Under the pieces are notes generated by a model. It saw only the letters and a list, made by a program, of their open reading frames with translations, was not told the origin of the DNA and did not search any database. A stretch of DNA of 64,000 nucleotides. Source: Azospirillum sp. 412522. GTDB taxonomy: Bacteria > Pseudomonadota > Alphaproteobacteria > Azospirillales > Azospirillaceae. The position numbers and the translations under genes are program-made. Location: assembly GCF_019805165.1 (NCBI RefSeq), contig NZ_RWIJ01000003.1:1-64000 (forward strand), in the 5' to 3' direction. Below, piece after piece: positions 36,221 through 44,745 of the stretch (its first letter is position 1; each line of letters starts with the position of its first letter).

Positions 36221-37523
36221 GTCGTCGTCCCTGGCTCGAGCCGCCGGCTTGGCCGGCCTGGGCGGGGTGGCGCTGGCGGCGCTGCTGGCGGTCGACCTGT
36301 TCGAGGTTGGCGGGCCTGCCCTGCGTGCCGGGCTGGCGGTGGCGGGGCTGGCGGCGCTGGGCGGGGCGGGGCTGTTCCTGCGCCGCGCCGGTGCGGTGGT
36401 CGATCAATTGGTTCGGGTGAACCGCGCCGTCGCCGCCGGCGATTTCGAGGCGCGCGTGATCGGCATCCGGGAGGGCGGGGCGCTTGGCGAGCTGATGCAC
36501 GCCACCAACGACGCCATCGACCGTACCGACGCCTTCGTGCGCGAAGCGACCGCCTCCATGCACACGGTGTCGGAACACAAATATTTCCGCCGGATCGTGC
36601 TGCGCGGCATGCAGGGCGGATTCCTGCACGCCAGCCGCACCATCAACGCGGCGACCGAGAGCATCTCGCAGAAGGTGGCGGGTTTCGCCGGCGTGACACA
36701 GCGCTTCGAAGGCCAGATCCAAAGCGTGTGCAGCGAGGTGGCCGATACCGCCCACCGGCTGGAGGTCTCCGCCCGCAACATGGAGACGGATGCATCCCAG
36801 GCCACCGGCAAGGCGTCGTCTGTCGCGGCCTCCGCCGCCCAGACCGGCAGCAATGTCGGCAGCGTCGCCGTCGCGACGGAGGAACTGTCCGCCTCCATCA
36901 CCGAGATCGCCCGCCAGATCGGCGAGGTCGCGCGGGTCGCCGAGACTGCGGCCGGCGAGGCCGAGCGGTCCAACGCGCTGGTCGGCACGCTGTCGGGTGC
37001 CGCGCGGACGGTGGGCGATGTCGTCACCCTCATCAACGACATCGCCAGCCAGACCAATCTTCTGGCGCTTAACGCCACCATCGAGGCGGCGCGGGCCGGC
37101 GAGGCGGGCAAGGGCTTCGCCGTCGTGGCGCAGGAGGTGAAGCGGCTGGCCGACCAGACCGCCAGGGCCACCGGCGACATCGCGGCGCAGATCGCCGGCA
37201 TCCAGTCCTCGACCGACGAGGCCGTGACTTCGATCGTCGGCATCGGCCATACCATCCAGTCGATCAACCGGATCGCCGCCGGCATCAGCGCGGGGATCGA
37301 GCAGCAGGGCTCCGCCGTGCGCGGGATCGTCGTGAACATGGAACAGGCGGCAGCCGGCACCCGTGCGGTCTCCGACGACATCCGCGACGTGACCGACGCC
37401 GCCGACCGCACCAGTGGCGCCGCGCACGAGGTGTTCGCCGCGTCCGAACGCATGGCCGCCGAGGCCGACCGCCTGACCCGCGAGGTTCAGCGTTTCCTGG
37501 ACGAGATGCAGGGCGTCGCCTGA
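36195..37523 (+). CDS. methyl-accepting chemotaxis protein lacking a periplasmic sensor
   Basis: The 442-residue protein has two closely spaced N-terminal transmembrane segments ([20 protein letters not shown] and [20 protein letters not shown]) with almost no periplasmic loop. A HAMP-like region follows, then the signalling domain with the tip [28 protein letters not shown]. The membrane layout is that of Aer without its PAS domain, which is supplied by the preceding overlapping gene. The ATG at 36195 follows GAAGGGG. Confidence 0.9.
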   Translation: MTNSSSPFKSSSLARAAGLAGLGGVALAALLAVDLFEVGGPALRAGLAVAGLAALGGAGLFLRRAGAVVDQLVRVNRAVAAGDFEARVIGIREGGALGELMHATNDAIDRTDAFVREATASMHTVSEHKYFRRIVLRGMQGGFLHASRTINAATESISQKVAGFAGVTQRFEGQIQSVCSEVADTAHRLEVSARNMETDASQATGKASSVAASAAQTGSNVGSVAVATEELSASITEIARQIGEVARVAETAAGEAERSNALVGTLSGAARTVGDVVTLINDIASQTNLLALNATIEAARAGEAGKGFAVVAQEVKRLADQTARATGDIAAQIAGIQSSTDEAVTSIVGIGHTIQSINRIAAGISAGIEQQGSAVRGIVVNMEQAAAGTRAVSDDIRDVTDAADRTSGAAHEVFAASERMAAEADRLTREVQRFLDEMQGVA

Positions 37524-37900
37524 CGGCATTCCACCGGTGCAATGGCGCGCCCCGCGTCAACTGCCCGGCGAATGTGCACAGGATGTGCACGGGATTTTGC
37601 AATGCGGAATTGATCTGGCGTATCGCGGCCCATATGTGAATTTTTATTGCGAATTTACGAAGAATTTGTGTTACGTCTCGGCAACATGCATGCCGCGCAC
37701 ATGGCAAGTTCGCAACCTGTTGAGCAACCCGACGCCAGTATGCCCGCCGTTTCAGCAGCTTAGCCGCAAGCTCCTTCTGAAATTCCGGACATCTGCCTGT
37801 CCTCCGCGGCGAAGTGCCGCGGAAACCGGGAGGGTGGGCCGTTCACGGGGTTACGATGACCGTTGGCACGGCTTTTGATTCGGAGAAAGCAGGGACGGTC
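37524..37900. other. 377-bp intergenic region before the Cache-MCP gene
   Basis: A TGGCAC-N5-TTGAT box at 37864-37879 resembles a sigma54 promoter, with A in place of the -12 C. It would place the transcript start near 37890. The rest is AT-richer than the genes around it and no gene is recognised. Confidence 0.35.
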
Positions 37901-38947
37901 ATGACGGGGGACAAGACGATGAGCATGGCAGGCACCGATCTGTTCGAGCTGTCGCGGGGCGTGCTGGATGTTGCCTCGAAGAAGGTGTCCCTGATCGAGG
38001 ACATCACCCGGCGCACCAAGATGTTGGCCATGAACGCCTTGATCGAGGCGGCGCGGGCCGGCGACGCCGGACGCGGCTTCGCCGTCGTCGCCAACGAGGT
38101 GTCGGAGATCTCGACCCAGGTCAACAGCATCACCAAGGAACTGCGGTCGGAGATCGTCGCCCGCGTCGATCACCTGACCACCACCGGCAGCGCCATGGTG
38201 CAGGAGATGCACGGCAAGCGGCTGGCCGACCTGTCGCTCAACATGATCGAGATCATCGACCGCAACCTGTATGAGCGGTCCTGCGATGTGCGCTGGTGGG
38301 CGACGGACAGCGCGGTCGTCGATTGCGCCGCCGATCCGACGGAGGAGGCGCGCCGCCATGCCTCCCGCCGGCTGGGCGTGATCCTGGAATCCTACACAGT
38401 CTATCTCGACCTCTGGATCGCCGACCGCAACGGCACTGTCATCGCCAACGGCCGGCCGGACCGCTATCCCGGCGCCCGCGGCGCCAACGTGTCGGACGAA
38501 CCGTGGTTCCGGCAGGCGCTGGCCACCCGCAACGGCGGTGAGTTCACCGTCGGCGACGTCGCCCGCAACCGCAGCCTGGACGACCGCGTCGTCGCCACCT
38601 ATGCCACCGCCATCCGCCGTGACGGCGAGGCGGACGGCGACGCCATCGGCGTGCTCGGCATCTTCTTCGACTGGGAACCGCAGGCCGCCGCGGTGGTCGA
38701 GGGCGTGCGGCTGGAAGCCGGGGAGCGCGAGAAGTCGCGCTGTCTGCTGCTCGACGCCCGCCACCGGATCATCGCCTCGTCCGACGGCCGCGGCCTGCTG
38801 ACCGAGACGGTGCCGCTGCGCCGCACCGCCGGCACCATGGGCCATTACACCGACGACAAGGGGCGTCTGGTCGGCTACGCCCTGACCCCGGGTTACGAGA
38901 CCTACAAGGGGCTGGGCTGGTACGGCGTCATCGTCCAGGAGCGGTGA
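37901..38947 (+). CDS. cytosolic MCP-tip protein with C-terminal Cache domain
   Basis: Two parts are visible in unusual order. Residues ~20-90 carry the chemoreceptor tip ([31 protein letters not shown]), the CheA/CheW-contact region. The rest, to residue ~345, resembles a dCache sensor (WIADRNGTVIANGRPD, GANVSDEPWFRQALATRN, GVLGIFFDWEPQ). There is no signal peptide or membrane helix, so the Cache-like domain is cytosolic. Starts 37901, 37919 and 37856 are possible. A sigma54-like box lies upstream. Ligand unknown. Confidence 0.75.
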   Translation: MTGDKTMSMAGTDLFELSRGVLDVASKKVSLIEDITRRTKMLAMNALIEAARAGDAGRGFAVVANEVSEISTQVNSITKELRSEIVARVDHLTTTGSAMVQEMHGKRLADLSLNMIEIIDRNLYERSCDVRWWATDSAVVDCAADPTEEARRHASRRLGVILESYTVYLDLWIADRNGTVIANGRPDRYPGARGANVSDEPWFRQALATRNGGEFTVGDVARNRSLDDRVVATYATAIRRDGEADGDAIGVLGIFFDWEPQAAAVVEGVRLEAGEREKSRCLLLDARHRIIASSDGRGLLTETVPLRRTAGTMGHYTDDKGRLVGYALTPGYETYKGLGWYGVIVQER

Positions 38948-39041
38948 GGCCAGGAGACCAAGCCTGAGAGCCAAGCCTGTCGCCTTCGGGACCTGGGCCG
39001 GGATACACTCCCGGCCCTGTTCCGTTTCGGGGTTCGCGATC

Positions 39042-40049
39042 ATGCCCGCCCAACGCCAGACAGCCCGACGCCTGACCGTCCATCGGGAGAGCTTTCCCAT
39101 CCGCGGCGCCTTCCGCATCTCGCGCGGCGCCAAGACCGAAGCCGCGGTCGTGGTGGCGGAAGTGACGGACGGCCCATACCGAGGCCGTGGCGAATGCGTC
39201 CCCTATGCCCGTTATGGCGAGAGCGTCGATGGGGTTGCCGCCGCCTTGGAGGCGATGAGCGATTCGGTGGCCGGCGGCCTCGACCGCAAGTCGCTGTCCC
39301 GGCGGATGCCGGCCGGTGCCGCCCGCAACGCGCTGGACTGCGCCCTCTGGGATCTTGAGGCCAAGCGCAGCGGCGTACCGGCCTGGACGCTTGCCGGGCT
39401 GGCCGAGCCTCCGGGGCCGTTGGTCACCTGCTATACGCTGAGCGTCGATGAGCCGGAGGCCATGGCGGCCGCAGCGCGGGAGCGGGCGCCGCGTCACCCG
39501 CTGCTGAAGATGAAGCTGACGGGGGAGGGCGACCTCGACCGCGTCCGTGCCGTCCGGGCCGCCGCGCCCGCTGCCCGGCTGGTGGTGGACGCCAACGAGG
39601 GCTGGACGCTGGACCAACTGCACCGCTTCGCCCCGGTGCTCGCCGGGCTGGGCGTCGAGATGATCGAACAGCCGCTGCCCGCCGGCCAGGACGCTGCTTT
39701 GCAGGGAATCGACTGCCCGGTGCCGCTGGGCGCCGACGAGTCCTGCCATGGGCTGGAGTCGTTGGAGCGGCTGCGCGGGCTCTATCAGGTGGTGAACGTC
39801 AAGCTGGACAAGACCGGCGGCCTGACCGAGGCGCTGGCGATGACCCGTGCCGCCCATGCCCTGGGCTTCGAGGTGATGGTCGGCTGCATGGTGGCGACCT
39901 CGCTCGCCATGGCGCCGGCGATGCTGGTCGGGCAGGGCGCGCGTTACGTCGATCTGGACGGCCCGCTGCTGCTGGCCCGCGACCGCGAGCCGGGGCTGGT
40001 CTATGACGGCGCGGTGGTCCAGCCGCCGGTCGCGGAGCTGTGGGGATAG
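39042..40049 (+). CDS. dipeptide epimerase (enolase superfamily)
   Basis: The 335-residue protein matches L-Ala-D/L-Glu and related dipeptide epimerases, which recycle murein peptides. The KxK catalytic motif is in LLKMKL near residue 155. Metal ligands appear in VVDANEGW, MIEQPLP and GADESC, and the second base Lys is in VVNVKLDKTGG. Substrate specificity is not certain. The gene ends before a convergent pterin dehydratase, separated by the 40066-40167 repeat and hairpin. Confidence 0.9.
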   Translation: MPAQRQTARRLTVHRESFPIRGAFRISRGAKTEAAVVVAEVTDGPYRGRGECVPYARYGESVDGVAAALEAMSDSVAGGLDRKSLSRRMPAGAARNALDCALWDLEAKRSGVPAWTLAGLAEPPGPLVTCYTLSVDEPEAMAAAARERAPRHPLLKMKLTGEGDLDRVRAVRAAAPAARLVVDANEGWTLDQLHRFAPVLAGLGVEMIEQPLPAGQDAALQGIDCPVPLGADESCHGLESLERLRGLYQVVNVKLDKTGGLTEALAMTRAAHALGFEVMVGCMVATSLAMAPAMLVGQGARYVDLDGPLLLARDREPGLVYDGAVVQPPVAELWG

Positions 40050-40065
40050 GGGCGGCGAGGGGCTA

Positions 40066-40112
40066 GATCGGATCGCGTGAAATCGGGATCGATTTGAAGC
40101 GTGAATCTGATC
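40066..40112. repeat. 47-bp dispersed intergenic repeat, copy 2
   Basis: This copy reads GATCGGATCGCGTGAAATCG... and ends in GAATCTGATC. Its reverse complement matches 1367-1413 with about five differences. It lies just after the dipeptide epimerase stop. Confidence 0.75.
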
Positions 40113-40125
40113 GCCGAACATAAAG

Positions 40126-40167
40126 CTGGAGCTTCGTGCGTTTCACATTGAACGCACGAAGCTCCAG
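40126..40167. terminator. perfect 17-bp hairpin between convergent genes
   Basis: Arms CTGGAGCTTCGTGCGTT and AACGCACGAAGCTCCAG enclose an 8-base loop. There is no T-run on either side. It separates the epimerase gene and the pterin dehydratase gene, so a bidirectional terminator or mobile palindrome is possible. Confidence 0.45.
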
Positions 40168-40171
40168 GCTC

Positions 40172-40582
40172 TCACGCCCCCTGCACATAGGGCGGCGGCG
40201 GAGTCCCCACCGACGCCGGCACATAGGGCGCGTCGGCCAGCCCGTTGACCTTCGCCGCCATGACGAAGTCGTTCTCGTGCAGTCCCCTGATCTTGTGGGT
40301 CCAGAAGGCGATGGAGCAATGGCCCCAGCCGTAATGGATCTCGGCATGGTGGCCTTCCGCCTCGCACAGGTCGCCGACCCGGTGGGCGAAGGCCTGGGCC
40401 TGGACGAAGTCGGGGAACCTGAAGTCGCGCTCGATGCGGTCGGGGTCCTCCTTCAGGACCCAGCCCGGCACCTGCACCAAGTAGGATGCGGCCATCGCGC
40501 GGTCCATCGGCGGTATTCCGCCACGGCAGGGCTCGCAGGTCTTGGCCGCCAGTTCCTGCGTCGTCGGCGCCTGTGGTGTCAT
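40172..40582 (-). CDS. pterin-4a-carbinolamine dehydratase
   Basis: The 136-residue enzyme dehydrates 4a-hydroxytetrahydropterin. The signature GHHAEIHYGWG...FWTHKIRGLHENDFVMAAKV is present; the usual HHP is HHA. The N-terminus carries an extra LAAKTCEPCRGG segment with a CXXC motif seen in some bacterial members. The ATG at 40582 follows GGGGAGAG. No phenylalanine hydroxylase is nearby, so it may have a separate recycling or Moco/pterin role. Confidence 0.85.
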   Translation of the reverse strand: MTPQAPTTQELAAKTCEPCRGGIPPMDRAMAASYLVQVPGWVLKEDPDRIERDFRFPDFVQAQAFAHRVGDLCEAEGHHAEIHYGWGHCSIAFWTHKIRGLHENDFVMAAKVNGLADAPYVPASVGTPPPPYVQGA

Positions 40583-40719
40583 CCCGGTCTCTCCCCTGTT
40601 GGTGGCCTTGTTGAGGGTCTGGGCGGTCTGGGCTAGAAGCGTACCGCCTACAAGCTTGGGATCGTGCCGGTGCTCCGGCAAGCCCGGCCTCCGCCAGATG
40701 CACTTTTGGAAGCGATCCG

Positions 40720-41325
40720 ATGACTGACCCGCGCACCGACATGCCCTTCGCCGACTACCAGTATCCGACCAAGCCGGTCGACGGGCCACGGCTCGCCATC
40801 ATCGGCGAGGCGCCGGGGGCGGAGGAGGCGCGGCTGGGCAGGCCCTTCGTCGGGCGCAGCGGCAGGCTGCTGGACGAATCGCTGGCCGCCGTCGGCATCG
40901 AGCGGGCGGAATGCCTCGTCGCCAACGTCTTCCGATACCAGCCGCCCGGCAACAAGGTGGGGCGCTTCTTCTCCTCGCGCGCCCGCGCCCGCAAGGAGGG
41001 GCTGGAGATCGACGAGAGCTGGGGCGCCTTCGGCACGTCCGACCGGCTGCTGGCCGAATTCGCCGGCGAGATCGAACATCTGCGCGCGACCCTGGCGGAC
41101 TATCGTCCTTCGGTGATCGTCGCGCTCGGCCGCACACCCACCTGGGCGCTGACCGGGGAGAACGGCATCCTGCAACTGCGCGGCAAGGTGCTGCCCTGCC
41201 GCCTGCTGGAGGGGAGCGAGGTGGTTCCGACCTTCCACCCCAGCTATCTGCTGCGCGGCCAGCTGGTGGAGCAGCCGACCTTCCTGGCCGACCTGAGGTT
41301 GGCCGTATCGCGGCTCAAGCGTTAG
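40720..41325 (+). CDS. uracil-DNA glycosylase family 4-like protein
   Basis: The 201-residue protein has motif A GEAPGAEE and the late HPSYLLRGQL motif of family 4/5-type uracil-DNA glycosylases, which remove uracil from DNA. The four cysteines that hold the 4Fe-4S cluster of classical family 4 enzymes are not seen; only C44-like and C173-like cysteines are visible. A ~35-residue insertion (GRFFSSRARARKEGLEID) is unusual. The ATG at 40720 follows GGAAG. Its 3' end overlaps the convergent methyltransferase by 11 bases. Confidence 0.8.
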   Translation: MTDPRTDMPFADYQYPTKPVDGPRLAIIGEAPGAEEARLGRPFVGRSGRLLDESLAAVGIERAECLVANVFRYQPPGNKVGRFFSSRARARKEGLEIDESWGAFGTSDRLLAEFAGEIEHLRATLADYRPSVIVALGRTPTWALTGENGILQLRGKVLPCRLLEGSEVVPTFHPSYLLRGQLVEQPTFLADLRLAVSRLKR

Positions 41326-41974
41326 GCAACAGGCGCCAGATCGTCGTTTCGCGCGCCTCCCGGTCCTCCAGTTCCAGCGAGGTCGGGACGGTGTAGCGCG
41401 CCACCCTCTCGATTCCGCCGGTGGGGACATAGGCACGGCCGGGATCGCCCAGCAGGACCAGCGTGCCGGTGGCGGCGACCTCGCGCAGCCATGCGGTCAC
41501 CCGGTCCGCCATCGGCTTCTCGTAACAGACGTCGCCGGCCAGCACCACGTCTATGCCGGGCAGTGGCCGGCCGACCAGATCGGCGCTGACCGGCTTGACC
41601 TCCACCCCGTTGGCCTCGGCGTTCAGCGCGATGGCCGCAAGCGAGAAGCGGTCGATGTCGCAGGACTGGGCGCGCGCCGCTCCCGCCTTCATCGCCGCGA
41701 TGCCGACCAGCCCGGTGCCTGCGGCAAAATCGAGCACCGACTTGCCGGCCACGAGGTCCGGCCGGTCAAGCAGAAGCCGCGCCACGGCCTGTCCGCCCGG
41801 CCAAGCGAAAGCCCAGTACGGCGGTGGCAAATTCGTGGCAGACAAGGTCTCCTCGGTCGCCTGCCAGAGTGGCGTGACTTCGGTGGCAAGATGAAGCTGG
41901 ATTTCCGGCAACAGCGGCGTGGTCGTCAGCGCCGTGTTGTCGCGGACGAAATCTGGCGGAGATGCGTTGTTCAT
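41315..41974 (-). CDS. class I SAM-dependent methyltransferase (ETFB/nicotinamide N-methyltransferase-like)
   Basis: The 219-residue protein has SAM-binding motif I VLDFAAGTGLVGIAA near residue 90 and the acidic CDID motif II. The preceding PPYWAFAWPGGQAVARLLLD segment is characteristic of the COG3897 lysine methyltransferase-like family related to ETFB-KMT. The substrate may be a protein lysine, but is unknown. Its 3' end overlaps that of the UDG gene by 11 bases. The start is chosen at ATG 41974. Confidence 0.82.
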   Translation of the reverse strand: MNNASPPDFVRDNTALTTTPLLPEIQLHLATEVTPLWQATEETLSATNLPPPYWAFAWPGGQAVARLLLDRPDLVAGKSVLDFAAGTGLVGIAAMKAGAARAQSCDIDRFSLAAIALNAEANGVEVKPVSADLVGRPLPGIDVVLAGDVCYEKPMADRVTAWLREVAATGTLVLLGDPGRAYVPTGGIERVARYTVPTSLELEDREARETTIWRLLPNA

Positions 41975-42116
41975 ACGAGGATTCCCAATGGGCTCCGCTG
42001 TTGGAGGGAAGGCGGTCGATGGCTTATGAATGTTACATAATTCAAACGGTGTAGACACAGCTGCGAACCCGTGTTACCCGTTTCCACCAGGGGAAAACAG
42101 AGGGATTGGGGGAGTC

Positions 42117-42971
42117 ATGCGGCAGAGGGGAACCGCCATCGGCCTTTCGTTTGCGGCTTTGATCGCGCTGAGCCCCCTTACCGTTTCGACGGCTGCCGCG
42201 CAAGACGGCGACTGCGTTCGTACGGTCCGCTCCATCTCCGATTTCACGATACGCGGCGACGCCTGGACCTGGTGGGACCATGCCGCCGGCCAGTATGACC
42301 GCGAACACCGCCCCGCCATCGGATCCGTCCTCGTCTTCAAGCGCACCGGTCACATGCGCCGCGGCCATGTCTCGCTGGTCAGCGCGGTGATCGACCGCCG
42401 CACCATCGAGGTCGACCACAGCTGGATCGATGGCGACGGGCTGCGCCGCGGCATGCGGGTGGTCGACGTGTCCAGCAACAACGACTGGTCCGCCGTCCGC
42501 GTCTGGCACGAGCCGACCGACCAGATGGGGCTGCGCGTCTACGCCGCCTACGGCTTCATCATGCCGGAGGGCGAATCGGATGCCCCGCGTGGCGGGCGGG
42601 TGCTGGATGCCGGCGACCGCGGCATGGATCAGGGCTTCGCCAGCAGCCCCCGTGGCCGCGGCAAGGCCAACGGCCCGCGCATGATGGAAGCGTCGCTGCA
42701 TCCGCAGAAGGGCCACAGCGTCTCGGTTCCCGGCCGCAAGCCGCAGAGCCTGCCGACCACCGCCGTCGCTTCCCACGCTCCGCAGAAGCCGCAGCGCATG
42801 GACGTTGCAGTGCTGCCGTCCCGTAAGCCGGCCAGTGCCCCGACCAGCGCCCATCCCGGCCCGGTGACGGTTGCCGATGCCTCCGCCGCCGGCCCCCGGA
42901 CCGTCGCTCCCGGCCGCAAGCCCGGCTCCACGAACGCCGTCGCCCAGCTGGCCGACACCAGCGAACGCTGA
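42117..42971 (+). CDS. secreted CHAP-domain protein
   Basis: The 284-residue protein has a signal peptide (residues ~1-30, ending AAA) and then a CHAP domain, a cysteine-histidine amidase/peptidase fold. The catalytic Cys is in DCVRTVRSISDF, the His in RRGHVSLVSAV, with DHSWI later. The last ~110 residues are Pro/Lys-rich low complexity (PGRKPQ, PSRKPA repeats), as found in cell-wall-associated proteins. The ATG at 42117 follows GGGGGAG. The likely role is peptidoglycan remodelling in the periplasm. Confidence 0.83.
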   Translation: MRQRGTAIGLSFAALIALSPLTVSTAAAQDGDCVRTVRSISDFTIRGDAWTWWDHAAGQYDREHRPAIGSVLVFKRTGHMRRGHVSLVSAVIDRRTIEVDHSWIDGDGLRRGMRVVDVSSNNDWSAVRVWHEPTDQMGLRVYAAYGFIMPEGESDAPRGGRVLDAGDRGMDQGFASSPRGRGKANGPRMMEASLHPQKGHSVSVPGRKPQSLPTTAVASHAPQKPQRMDVAVLPSRKPASAPTSAHPGPVTVADASAAGPRTVAPGRKPGSTNAVAQLADTSER

Positions 42972-42993
42972 ACGGAGCGTTTTCAAGTTTTCA

Positions 42994-43022
42994 GAAAGGG
43001 CGGTGCCTTGCTCCGCCCTTTT
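42994..43022 (+). terminator. terminator after CHAP gene
   Basis: AAAGGGCGG and CCGCCCTTTT arms with a ~9-base loop end in a T-run. It lies about 23 bases after the stop. Confidence 0.75.
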
Positions 43023-43058
43023 GCTTATGCATGTGGCTGAACGTCACCTAGGCTTCGC

Positions 43059-44006
43059 CTAAAACTTCCCTGCCAGGATTGCCGCCAGCACCAGCCAGCC
43101 GAACCAGCGGTTGGACTTGAACTTGTCCAGGCAGTCGCCCTGGTCGTCCGGCCGCCATGTCGCGACCTGCCAAGCCAGTTGCAGGGCCGCCAGCGACAGC
43201 ACCGGCAGGAACAGCCCGCCCAGCCCGGCCAGACGGCCGGCGATGCCGATGCCGACATAGGTCAGGGTGTAGAAGCCGTAGATCCAGATCTTGCTCTGGT
43301 CGCCCAGGCGCAGCGCGGTCGACTTCACGCCGATACGGGCGTCGTCCTCCTTGTCCTGGTGGGCATAGATGGTGTCGTAGCCCAGCGTCCAGGCGACGCC
43401 GGTCACATAGAGCGCGATCGCGGGCCAGCCGACCTCGTTCTGCACCGTGGCCCAACCCATCAGGGCGCCCCAGTTGAAGGTCAGCCCCAGGAAGGCCTGC
43501 GGCCACCAGGTGATGCGCTTCATCAGCGGATAGGTGAAGACCAGCAGCAGCGACAGCACGCCCAGCCCGATGGCCGTCATCCCCAGCTGAACCAGGATCA
43601 GCAGCGACACCAGAAGCTGGGCCACCAGAAACGCCAGCGCCTGCCGCACCGTCACCTGACCCGATGGGATCGGGCGGGAGCGGGTGCGCTCCACCATCGC
43701 GTCGAACTTGCGGTCGAGGATATCGTTGACGGTGCAGCCGGCGCCGCGCATCAGCACCGCGCCGACGCTGAACAGCGCCATCAGCCAGAGCAGCGACGGC
43801 CAGTCCCGGAACGGCTGTGGCATGGCCAGGGCCAGGCTCCACCAGCAGGGAAACAGCAGCAGCCATGTCCCGATGGGGCGGTCGAGTCGCGCCAGTGTGA
43901 CATAAGGGCGTACGCGGGCCGGCACCCGGCGGGCGATCCAGCCGTCCTGGCGGATGTCGGTGAACCCTGATTCCGGAAGAGTCGGTCCGGTGGAGGCAGT
44001 GGGCAT
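43059..44006 (-). CDS. ubiA: 4-hydroxybenzoate octaprenyltransferase UbiA
   Basis: The 315-residue membrane prenyltransferase attaches the polyprenyl chain to 4-hydroxybenzoate in ubiquinone synthesis. The two aspartate motifs are NDILDRKFD (residues ~95-103) and YAHQDKEDD (~220). About eight to nine hydrophobic segments fit the family. The ATG at 44006 opens the gene. It is divergent from the receiver-domain gene. Confidence 0.95.
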   Translation of the reverse strand: MPTASTGPTLPESGFTDIRQDGWIARRVPARVRPYVTLARLDRPIGTWLLLFPCWWSLALAMPQPFRDWPSLLWLMALFSVGAVLMRGAGCTVNDILDRKFDAMVERTRSRPIPSGQVTVRQALAFLVAQLLVSLLILVQLGMTAIGLGVLSLLLVFTYPLMKRITWWPQAFLGLTFNWGALMGWATVQNEVGWPAIALYVTGVAWTLGYDTIYAHQDKEDDARIGVKSTALRLGDQSKIWIYGFYTLTYVGIGIAGRLAGLGGLFLPVLSLAALQLAWQVATWRPDDQGDCLDKFKSNRWFGWLVLAAILAGKF

Positions 44007-44242
44007 GACGGCGGCGCTTCCGCTGTGCTATGAGGATGTCTGAACAGGCAATCAGCGCGAAGGTATCGGGCTGCCGTCCATGCGGCAAGTGCGCCGCCGC
44101 CCGGTACCGGAGCAGAGTCCGGCAACCGTTCGGTGGAGCACCCGGGCTTGAGCTATGAGAAATTGCAGTTCCGGGACTTGCGCGCGTCAAAATCGTACCA
44201 ATACTGTTTCTTTGTCATAACCTCAGCGGCTTGCAATCGCAA

Positions 44243-44629
44243 ATGGACATGAGCGCGACACCGGACCGTTTCGCCGTCGTCATCGACGACGAGTCGATCA
44301 TCCTGGCCGGGATGGAGATCATGCTGGACACCTGGGGTTACCAGGTGCTCGCCGCAGAGGATGTGGAAACCGTCCTGGCAAAGCTGCCGGACCTCCCCCG
44401 TCCAAGTGTGATCCTGTCCGATTACCGGCTGCGCGACGGCTGGTCGGGGATCACGGCCGTGCGTGCGGTGCGCGAGGCCTGCGGCGCCGCCGTTCCCGCC
44501 ATCATCCTGACCGGCGATACCGGGACCGAGTTGATGTCCGCCGCCAAGGCCGAGCAGATCCGCATTCTGCACAAGCCGGTCCAGCCCAACGACCTGCGCC
44601 GGCAGATCGACGCCCTGATCGCCGCGTGA
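44243..44629 (+). CDS. single-domain response regulator (receiver only)
   Basis: The ~128-residue protein is one receiver domain with no output domain. The acidic pair is in VVIDDES, the phosphoacceptor Asp is in ILSDYRLRDGW, and the conserved Thr and Lys are in IILTGDTGT and ILHKPVQP. The start is not well supported by a ribosome site; ATG 44243 or 44249 or TTG 44231 are options. No kinase is adjacent. The hybrid-kinase-like receiver sequence (YRLRDGWSGI) suggests a phosphorelay role. Confidence 0.85.
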   Translation: MDMSATPDRFAVVIDDESIILAGMEIMLDTWGYQVLAAEDVETVLAKLPDLPRPSVILSDYRLRDGWSGITAVRAVREACGAAVPAIILTGDTGTELMSAAKAEQIRILHKPVQPNDLRRQIDALIAA

Positions 44630-44745
44630 CGGGGTGGGGCAGGATGGCGCCCGGCCTCCCCACGCCCGCATGACTGGTTTCTGATCTGCTGACTTGCACG
44701 CCCGCGGCCGGCTATAGTCGGCGCCGCCCCGCGGAGACGAGAGCC

